From: A07HB70 sp964512675
Lineage (GTDB): Archaea > Halobacteriota > Halobacteria > Halobacteriales > Haloferacaceae
Assembly: GCA_964512675.1 (NCBI GenBank)
Contig: CAZEJR010000044.1
Location: forward strand, 1 to 5,754
DNA: 5,754 nt
Reading direction: 5' to 3'
A program made the position numbers and the translations under genes. Shown piece by piece: positions 1 to 4,462 of this stretch; within the stretch, counting starts at the first letter, position 1, and every line of letters begins with the position of its first letter. Below the pieces are notes generated by a model that did no database searches, was not told where the DNA came from, and saw only the letters and a list, made by a program, of their open reading frames with translations.

Positions 1-57
1 GGACACAGTCGAGCGGGAGGAGAGTGTCGACCGCGAGGACACAGTCGAGCGGGAGGA
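1..57. repeat. Short tandem repeat, 18-base units with a 21-base exact direct repeat
   Basis: Bases 1-21 recur exactly at 37-57, a 36-base spacing. The intervening copy is diverged but keeps the same 18-base periodicity, giving units at about 2-19, 20-37 and 38-55. Read in plus frame 2 the units encode DTVERE, ESVDRE and DTVERE, an acidic hexapeptide repeat typical of haloarchaeal linkers. On the minus strand they read VLPLDC, VLAVDT and LLPLDC. The period is a multiple of three, so a coding repeat is plausible. The array touches the window edge, so its true copy number is unknown. Confidence 0.85.
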
Positions 58-197
58 CGGAGCCGGCCCTGTCACCCCACCGGTCCGTGGTGTCCTCGTC
101 TCCCTCCGTCACGGACCGGGCGGCGGCGCCGCTCGAGGAACACGGCTTCGACCACGCTGTGCTCGACCCCGGCGTCGTGGCGGATCGACGGTCTTAA
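3..197 (+). CDS. Possible 3' end of an unidentified upstream gene (partial, weak)
   Basis: I do not recognise this protein. Plus frame 3 is open from the window edge to a TAA at 195-197. From about base 75 its codons show the haloarchaeal coding pattern: third position richest in GC, second position poorest. The end reads APLEEHGFDHAVLDPGVVAD followed by RRS. In the first 57 bases this frame uses AGG and AGA codons and looks poor, while frame 2 there gives an acidic hexapeptide repeat. The true gene may therefore change frame (frameshift or pseudogene), or this may be a chance open frame, which is common in high-GC DNA. A minus-strand alternative starting GTG at 112 (MTEGDEDTTDRWGDRAG...) also runs off the left edge. 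The three readings cannot be separated without the flanking sequence. Confidence 0.27.
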   Translation, partial: TQSSGRRVSTARTQSSGRTEPALSPHRSVVSSSPSVTDRAAAPLEEHGFDHAVLDPGVVADRRS

Positions 198-199
198 CC
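191..199 (+). promoter_or_regulatory. TATA-like box for the L10e gene
   Basis: The AT-rich core TCTTAAC stands alone in GC-rich DNA about 35 bases before the ATG at 231. With the usual archaeal spacing of about 27 bases, transcription would begin near 222 and leave a leader of roughly 8 bases. No Shine-Dalgarno sequence is visible before the ATG. The box overlaps the TAA that would end the possible upstream reading frame. Confidence 0.45.
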
Positions 200-230
200 G
201 GCGACTCGTCTCACATCTCGACAACCAATC

Positions 231-761
231 ATGTCCGACAAACCGGCCTCGATGTACCGGGAGATCAGCAACCCGGCGTACACACGACGGGAGTACATCA
301 CCGGCGTCCCGGGCTCGAAGATCGCCCAGCACAACATGGGCAACCTCCAGACCGGCCCGCACGACTACCCGGTCCACGTCAGTCTCGACGTCGAGGAGGA
401 GTGCCAGCTCCGGCACGGCTCGCTCGAGTCCGCCCGCCTGTCCGCCAACCGACTCATGCTGAAGGAGGTCGGCCAAGAGAACTACAAGATGGTCCTCCGC
501 AAGCACCCACACCACGTCCTGCGGGAGAACAAGCAGGCGACGGGCGCGGGCGCAGACCGCGTCTCCGACGGGATGCGGCAGGCGTTCGGCAAGCCCGTCG
601 GCACCGCCGCGCGGGTGCCGAGCGGCGACACCATCTTCACCATCTACTGTCAGCCGGAGGACGCACCGACGGCAAAAGACGCGTTCCGGCGCGCGTACAA
701 CAAGATGTCCCCACCCTGCCGGGTCGTCGTCGAAGCGGGCGAGGAGCTGCTCGTCGCCTGA
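231..761 (+). CDS. rpl10e: 50S ribosomal protein L10e (uL16 family, L16 equivalent)
   Basis: This is the archaeal/eukaryotic L10e protein, equivalent to bacterial L16. It binds 23S rRNA in the large subunit near the A-site tRNA and the central protuberance. The 176 residues match the usual archaeal length. The N-terminus has the family-typical YREISNPAYTRREYI (9-23). The central segment is SARLSANRLMLKE (67-79), followed by the basic stretch MVLRKHPHHVLRENK (87-101). The family signature begins ATGAGADRVSDGMR (103-116) and continues AFGKPVGTAARV (118-129). The ATG at 231 is chosen because the sequence from MSDKPASMYREI onward fits the conserved N-terminus. A TATA-like box lies upstream and no Shine-Dalgarno is seen, so the mRNA probably has a very short leader. 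The ATP-grasp gene follows after 46 bases. The start is the only minor uncertainty. Confidence 0.97.
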   Translation: MSDKPASMYREISNPAYTRREYITGVPGSKIAQHNMGNLQTGPHDYPVHVSLDVEEECQLRHGSLESARLSANRLMLKEVGQENYKMVLRKHPHHVLRENKQATGAGADRVSDGMRQAFGKPVGTAARVPSGDTIFTIYCQPEDAPTAKDAFRRAYNKMSPPCRVVVEAGEELLVA

Positions 762-778
762 GTCGGGTCGGACACGGA

Positions 779-785
779 CTTTTCA
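779..785 (+). promoter_or_regulatory. TATA-like box for the ATP-grasp gene
   Basis: The core CTTTTCA is centred about 26.5 bases before the GTG at 808. This is the distance expected if transcription starts at or next to the start codon (leaderless mRNA). It supports GTG 808 as the start and suggests that the gene need not depend on read-through from L10e. The four T residues could also act as a weak archaeal termination signal for the L10e transcript. This is inferred from spacing and composition only. Confidence 0.5.
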
Positions 786-807
786 CGCCGCGAGGCGACA
801 CCCGACC

Positions 808-1656
808 GTGGCAGACGCCGACCTCAGACTCGCGCTCGCGACCCGCGCGGAGACGCTCGAACGCGTCCGTGGCCCGCTCGCCGACCGCGGTATCGCGGTC
901 GGCCACCTCCCGACGACGGGACGGGTTCAGCGGCTCGCTCCGGACGCCGTCGCCGACGACTTCGATGTCGGCCTCGTCTTCCCGTCGCGGCTCATGGAGG
1001 GCGGCGCCGCCTCCGCGCTCCGCCGCCTGCCGTGGGTGAACGGCCGCGAGACGGTTCTCCGGTCGCGGAACAAGGCCGAGACGTACGCCCGGCTGGCACG
1101 GGCCGGGGTCCCGGTGCCCGACACCCGCCTGGTGTCGAACCCCGCCGACGACGAGGCGCTCGCGGCAGCCGTCGACGGTCTCGACTGGCCGGTCGTGGTG
1201 AAGCCGAACTCGACGACCCGCGGCATCGGCGTGACGACGGCCCACGACCTCGACTCGTACCTCGGCGTGACGGACTACCTCGCGCTGATTCACGACTTCC
1301 GGGCGACGGGCGACCGGTCGTTTCTGGTCCAGGAGTTTCTGTCCGACGCGCGGGACTACCGCGCGATGGTCGTCGACGGCACCTACGCCGGCGCGGTCGA
1401 GCGCCGGAGCGGCGGGTGGAAACACAACGTCCACCGCGGCGCCGAGGCAGTCGGGGTCGACCTGCCGGACCGGGCGCGGCGGCTGGCCGAGGACGCGGCG
1501 TCGGCGCTCGACGCGGACTGGCTGGGCGTCGACCTCCTCCGAACGGGAGCGCGGTGGGTGGTCAACGAGACGAACGCGCGCCCGACGGTCGACGACGAGT
1601 CGAAGTACGAGTCGAACTTCTACGGTCGGCTGGCAGCGCTGGTCCGTCGCCGCTAG
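808..1656 (+). CDS. RimK-family ATP-grasp ligase (alpha-L-glutamate ligase type)
   Basis: The 282-residue protein has the layout of the RimK/LysX/CofF branch of ATP-grasp enzymes. These use ATP to activate a carboxylate and join it to an amine, often adding glutamate to a protein or cofactor. Residues 86-106 (SRNKAETYARLARAGVPVPD then T) match the family's linker before the ATP domain. VVVKPNSTTRGIGV (129-142) carries the nucleotide-binding lysine K132 and the Gly-rich loop. LVQEFL (173-178) is the hinge. D183 and R185 lie in DYRAMVVDG, and KHNVHRGA (205-212) is the family's W..N...G segment. WLGVDLL (238-244) and NETNARP (253-259) supply D242, E254 and N256, the likely metal ligands. All core residues are present, so it should be active. 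The first 80 residues fit the preATP-grasp domain. The GTG start agrees with a box about 27 bases upstream. The substrate is unknown: candidates are ribosomal protein glutamylation, F420 tail extension (CofF-like) or a LysW-type carrier reaction. Confidence 0.85.
   Translation: MADADLRLALATRAETLERVRGPLADRGIAVGHLPTTGRVQRLAPDAVADDFDVGLVFPSRLMEGGAASALRRLPWVNGRETVLRSRNKAETYARLARAGVPVPDTRLVSNPADDEALAAAVDGLDWPVVVKPNSTTRGIGVTTAHDLDSYLGVTDYLALIHDFRATGDRSFLVQEFLSDARDYRAMVVDGTYAGAVERRSGGWKHNVHRGAEAVGVDLPDRARRLAEDAASALDADWLGVDLLRTGARWVVNETNARPTVDDESKYESNFYGRLAALVRRR
1653..1656. other. Four-base CTAG overlap joining two convergent stop codons
   Basis: The plus-strand ligase ends with TAG at 1654-1656. 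The minus-strand Hsp20 ends with TAG read from 1655 to 1653. The palindrome CTAG therefore supplies both stops, leaving no intergenic space and no room for a dedicated terminator between the genes. Any transcription past the stops produces RNA antisense to the neighbour. Confidence 0.95.
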
Positions 1657-2012
1657 TCGAGGTCGATACTCGCGCTCTCGCCGCTCTTGTCGAGCGCCAC
1701 GGTTAGCACACCGTTGTTGAACGTCGCGTCCGCCGAGTGCTCGTCGACCCGGGCGGGGAGTCGTACCCGCTCGTGGTACTCTCGGCGGTCGCCGGCGGCG
1801 GCGACGGTGAGCGTCTCGCCGTCGCACTGGAGCTCGAGGCCCTCCTTCTCGACCCCCGGGAGGTCGGCTACGACCCGCAGCCGGTCCCCGTGGTCGTAGA
1901 CGTCGACGTGCGTCTCGGCGGCGACGCCTCCGTCGTCCCCGAACCCGTTCATCATCCGCTCGATCTCGTCGAAGATATCGCCGAACGGGTCGTCGCGGTC
2001 GTCTCTCCGCAT
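1653..2012 (-). CDS. Small heat shock protein, Hsp20/alpha-crystallin family
   Basis: This is an ATP-independent cytoplasmic holdase that binds unfolding proteins. From ATG 2012 it has 119 residues, short but normal for an archaeal Hsp20. The N-terminus MRRDDRDDPFGDIFDEIERM matches the usual haloarchaeal Hsp20 start. The alpha-crystallin domain spans about residues 33-108, with VVADLPGV (47-54) and the signature A-T-F-N-N-GVL (96-103). The C-terminus SIDLD carries I-x-L (I116, L118), the motif that docks onto neighbouring subunits in oligomers. A GTG at 2030 would add six residues (MAYVST), but a TATA-like box centred near 2039 puts transcription start at about 2012. ATG 2012 on a leaderless message is therefore preferred. 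The gene diverges from the dehydrogenase gene and converges on the ATP-grasp gene, sharing CTAG for both stops. Stress induction is likely for the family but is not shown by the sequence. Confidence 0.93.
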   Translation of the reverse strand: MRRDDRDDPFGDIFDEIERMMNGFGDDGGVAAETHVDVYDHGDRLRVVADLPGVEKEGLELQCDGETLTVAAAGDRREYHERVRLPARVDEHSADATFNNGVLTVALDKSGESASIDLD

Positions 2013-2034
2013 CGTCGATACGTACGCCACAACC

Positions 2035-2043
2035 GGATAAAAG
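2035..2043 (-). promoter_or_regulatory. TATA-like box for the Hsp20 gene
   Basis: Read on the minus strand the sequence is CTTTTATCC, the best TATA match in the window. Its centre lies about 27 bases before ATG 2012, so the predicted transcription start falls on the ATG itself. The alternative GTG at 2030 would lie between the box and the start site and so outside the message. Upstream on the same strand the sequence CAGAAGG could be the TFB recognition element, which is less certain. Confidence 0.7.
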
Positions 2044-2066
2044 CCTTCTGACCCGCTGGCGCCGAC

Positions 2067-2076
2067 AGAAATAAAC
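2067..2076 (+). promoter_or_regulatory. TATA-like box for the gap gene
   Basis: AGAAATAAAC is the most AT-rich run upstream of the dehydrogenase start. It is centred about 30 bases before ATG 2102, predicting a leader of zero to three bases. Together with the Hsp20 box it makes 2013-2101 a compact divergent promoter region, with about 30 bases between the two box centres. Such closeness leaves little room for independent regulator sites, and no clear operator palindrome was found. Confidence 0.6.
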
Positions 2077-2101
2077 CGCCCGGCTCTCGATTAACTCGCG
2101 A

Positions 2102-3148
2102 ATGAGTCAAGCTGATGCGACCCGCGTCGCGATAAACGGCTTCGGTCGGGTCGGCCGGAGTGTCTTCCGTGCCGCGCTGTCCGACCCCCACCTCGAGGTG
2201 GTCGGGGTAAACGACGTCGCCGACGACGAGACCGTCGAGTACCTCGCGCGATACGACTCGGTGCTGGGTCGGCTCGACGCCGCCGTCGAGGACGGCCACC
2301 TCGTCGCGCAACACGCCGACGGCGAGGCCCGCGCGCTGGTGACCCGAGAGCGCGACCCCGCTGTGCTCCCGTGGACCGATCTCGACGTCGACGTCGCGCT
2401 GGAGTGTACCGGCGCCTTCCGGACGCGTGAGGACGCGAGCGCCCACCTCGACGCGGGCGCGGACCGCGTCGTCGTCAGCGCGCCGCCCAGAGACGACGTG
2501 ACGCCGCAGCTGGTCTACGGCGTCAACGAGGACGAGTACGACGGCGAGGCGGTCGTCTCGAACGCCTCGTGTACGACCAACAGCGTCGCGCCCGTCGCGG
2601 CCACGCTCCACGAGGCGTTCGGGCTTGAGTCGGGCTACCTGACGACGATCCACGCCTACACGACCTCACAGAACCTGATCGACGGCCCGCACGAGAAGCC
2701 CCGCCGTGGCCGCGCCGCCGCCGAGAACATCGTCCCGACGACGACGGGCGCGGCAGAGGCCGTCACGCAGGTGCTGCCCGAGCTGTCCGGGAGGCTCGAC
2801 GGGATGGCCGTCCGTGTCCCCGTGCCGAGCGGCTCCATCACGCAACTGACTGTCGCGCTCGCCGACGCGCCGGACGCGGCGGCGATCAACGACGCGCTGA
2901 CGAGCGCCGCCGACGGGCCGATGGCGGGCGTACTGGGCTACACCGACGACGAGGTCGTCTCGCGCGACGTCGTCGGTCTGCCAGTCTCCTCGTGTGTCGA
3001 CCTGTCCTCGACCGCCGTGGTCGGCGACGACGGCCTCGCGACCGTCCTCGCGTGGTACGACAACGAGTTCGGCTTCGCGAACCGGATGCTCGACGTGGCG
3101 CGCCACGTCGCCCCGGCCTCGCCGGAGGCGACCGCCGAGCCCGCCTGA
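2102..3148 (+). CDS. gap: Glyceraldehyde-3-phosphate dehydrogenase, phosphorylating, bacterial type (GapI-like)
   Basis: It oxidises glyceraldehyde 3-phosphate with NAD and phosphate to 1,3-bisphosphoglycerate in the cytoplasm. At 348 residues it is slightly longer than the usual 330-340, with a short Ala/Pro/Glu-rich tail (337-348). The Rossmann motif is NGFGRVGR (12-19). D38 in VGVND matches the aspartate that selects NAD over NADP, and P197 in DGPH also fits NAD preference. The catalytic site is SNASCTTN (153-160) with nucleophile C157 and base H184 in TTIHAYT. R238 in AVRVPVP and the C-terminal WYDNEFGFANRM (318-329) are the phosphate-site and bacterial-type signatures. Archaeal-type enzymes differ at all these motifs. 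In Haloferax volcanii the bacterial-type gapI serves sugar breakdown and the archaeal gapII gluconeogenesis, so a catabolic role is inferred here. Phosphoglycerate kinase follows after 54 bases. Confidence 0.97.
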   Translation: MSQADATRVAINGFGRVGRSVFRAALSDPHLEVVGVNDVADDETVEYLARYDSVLGRLDAAVEDGHLVAQHADGEARALVTRERDPAVLPWTDLDVDVALECTGAFRTREDASAHLDAGADRVVVSAPPRDDVTPQLVYGVNEDEYDGEAVVSNASCTTNSVAPVAATLHEAFGLESGYLTTIHAYTTSQNLIDGPHEKPRRGRAAAENIVPTTTGAAEAVTQVLPELSGRLDGMAVRVPVPSGSITQLTVALADAPDAAAINDALTSAADGPMAGVLGYTDDEVVSRDVVGLPVSSCVDLSSTAVVGDDGLATVLAWYDNEFGFANRMLDVARHVAPASPEATAEPA

Positions 3149-3171
3149 GCCGGCGCTCTCGACCTGAGAAG

Positions 3172-3180
3172 GGCTAAGTG
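3172..3180 (+). promoter_or_regulatory. Weak TATA-like box for the pgk gene
   Basis: GGCTAAGTG is the only AT-containing patch close to the right place in the 54-base gap between gap and pgk. The centre of CTAAGT lies about 26.5 bases before ATG 3203, the same spacing as for the ATP-grasp and Hsp20 genes. It could give pgk its own leaderless transcript in addition to read-through from gap. The match is poor, so co-transcription alone is also possible. Confidence 0.35.
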
Positions 3181-3202
3181 GCGGGACGGACACCGCCGGA
3201 CG

Positions 3203-4429
3203 ATGCTCACGCTCGACGACCTCCCGGCTGGACGGCGCCTGCTCGTCCGTCTCGATCTCAACACCGCCGTCGAGAACGGTGACGTCCGCGAGAACCGGCG
3301 GTTCGCCGGCCACGCCGAGACGCTCGCGCGCCTCGTCGACGACGGCCACGCGGTCGCGGTGCTCGCCCACCAGGGCCGGCCGGGCCGCCCCGACTTCGCG
3401 TCGCTCGCGGGCCACGCGGACCTCCTCGCCGACCACCTCGACTGTCCCGTCGGCTTCGTCGCCGACACCCACGGCGACGAGGCGCTGACGGCGGTGCGTG
3501 GCCTCGCCGCCGGCGAGGTACTCCTCCTCGAGAACGTCCGGATGACCGACGACGAACTCGCCGACCGGACGCCCGCCGAACACGCCGAGTCGGCGCTCGT
3601 CCGTGACCTCGCGCCCGCCGTCGACGCCTACGTGAACGACGCGTACTCCGCCGCCCACCGCGCGCAGGCCTCGCTCGTCGGCTTTCCGGCGGTCCTCCCC
3701 TCGTACGCCGGCCCGGTGATGACGGCAGAGTACGAGGCAAACGGCGCGATCGCCCGCCGCGAGTTCGACGGGCCGGTGACGATGGCGCTCGGCGGCGCGA
3801 AGGCGGCGGACGTGGTGCGGGCGATAGACGCGCTGGCCGACCGGGTCGACCGGTTCCTCCTCGGCGGCGTCGTCGGCGAACTCGCCCTCCGGGCGCGGGG
3901 CCACCCCGTCGGTCACGACGCCGCGGGGACGGACCTGTTCGACGCGGCGTGGGCGGAGACGGGCGCCGAACTGGAGCGGGTGCTCGACGCCTACGGCGAC
4001 CAGGTGTCGACCCCGGCCGACCTCGCCTACGCAGACGGCAGCCGGCGCGCGGAGGTCGCCGTCGACGCCGTCGAGGAGAAGACCGTCGCCTACCAGGACG
4101 TCGGCACCGAGACGCTGATGACCTACGCGCCGGTCGTGCGCGACTCCGCCGCCGTGTTCGTCAAGGGCGCCCTCGGCGTGTTCGAGGACGACCGGTTCAG
4201 CGTCGGGACGGTCGGACTGCTGGAGGCCGTCGCCGACGCCGACTGCTTCTCCGTCGTCGGCGGCGGCGACACCTCGCGCGCCGTCGACATGTACGACCTC
4301 GACCCGGACGACTTCGACCACCTCTCGGTCGCCGGAGGCGCGTACCTCCGGACGCTGACCGGCGACCGGCTGCCGGCGGTCGCGGCCCTAGAGCGGGCCG
4401 CCCGGCGGATGCGCGAGGAGCACGCCTGA
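3203..4429 (+). CDS. pgk: Phosphoglycerate kinase, archaeal type
   Basis: It interconverts 1,3-bisphosphoglycerate plus ADP and 3-phosphoglycerate plus ATP, directly after the gap reaction. The 408 residues match archaeal enzymes. Motifs appear in family order: RLDLN (16-20, substrate Asp and Asn), HQGRPGRPD (56-64), LLLENVRM (107-114), VNDAYSAAHRAQAS (144-157), MALGGAK (194-200) with the ATP-site lysine K200, FVKGALGVFED (319-329), VVGGGDTSRA (351-360) with D356, and the C-terminal HLSVAGGA (373-380). Two sites differ from the bacterial/eukaryotic pattern. The second lysine after GGAK is V204, and the terminal STGGGA reads SVAGGA. From memory, archaeal homologues also vary at the first site. 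The start follows from the N-terminus LDDLPAGRRLLVRLD. Co-transcription with gap is likely. The enzyme probably works in both sugar breakdown and gluconeogenesis. Confidence 0.97.
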   Translation: MLTLDDLPAGRRLLVRLDLNTAVENGDVRENRRFAGHAETLARLVDDGHAVAVLAHQGRPGRPDFASLAGHADLLADHLDCPVGFVADTHGDEALTAVRGLAAGEVLLLENVRMTDDELADRTPAEHAESALVRDLAPAVDAYVNDAYSAAHRAQASLVGFPAVLPSYAGPVMTAEYEANGAIARREFDGPVTMALGGAKAADVVRAIDALADRVDRFLLGGVVGELALRARGHPVGHDAAGTDLFDAAWAETGAELERVLDAYGDQVSTPADLAYADGSRRAEVAVDAVEEKTVAYQDVGTETLMTYAPVVRDSAAVFVKGALGVFEDDRFSVGTVGLLEAVADADCFSVVGGGDTSRAVDMYDLDPDDFDHLSVAGGAYLRTLTGDRLPAVAALERAARRMREEHA

Positions 4430-4454
4430 GGCCTCGCCGCTCCTGGCGAAGTCG

Positions 4455-4462
4455 GGTTACTT
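4455..4462 (+). promoter_or_regulatory. Possible TATA-like box for the beta-propeller gene
   Basis: GGTTACTT is the most AT-rich patch between pgk and the propeller gene. If used, transcription would begin near 4484-4487. That would exclude the GTG at 4463, which directly abuts the box, and would favour the in-frame TTG at 4484. The match to the archaeal consensus is poor. Confidence 0.3.

Noticed and set aside
72..515. 147-codon minus-strand open frame opposite the start of L10e
   Set aside because: It covers conserved L10e coding sequence and shows no family resemblance. It stops before the repeat, so it does not explain the left edge either.
637..1827. 396-codon minus-strand open frame over L10e, the ligase and part of Hsp20
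   Set aside because: Extremely Arg-rich with no domain, and it runs through three genes supported by family motifs. It also overlaps Hsp20 on the same strand in a different frame.
3180..3197. Five-base inverted repeat between gap and pgk as an operator
   Set aside because: GGCGG/CCGCC with an eight-base loop is too short and too GC-simple to distinguish from chance.
2666..4321. 551-codon open frame on the minus strand opposite gap and pgk
   Set aside because: It is a high-GC shadow: Val-, Arg- and Gly-rich, with no recognisable domain, and it lies over two clear conserved genes on the other strand.
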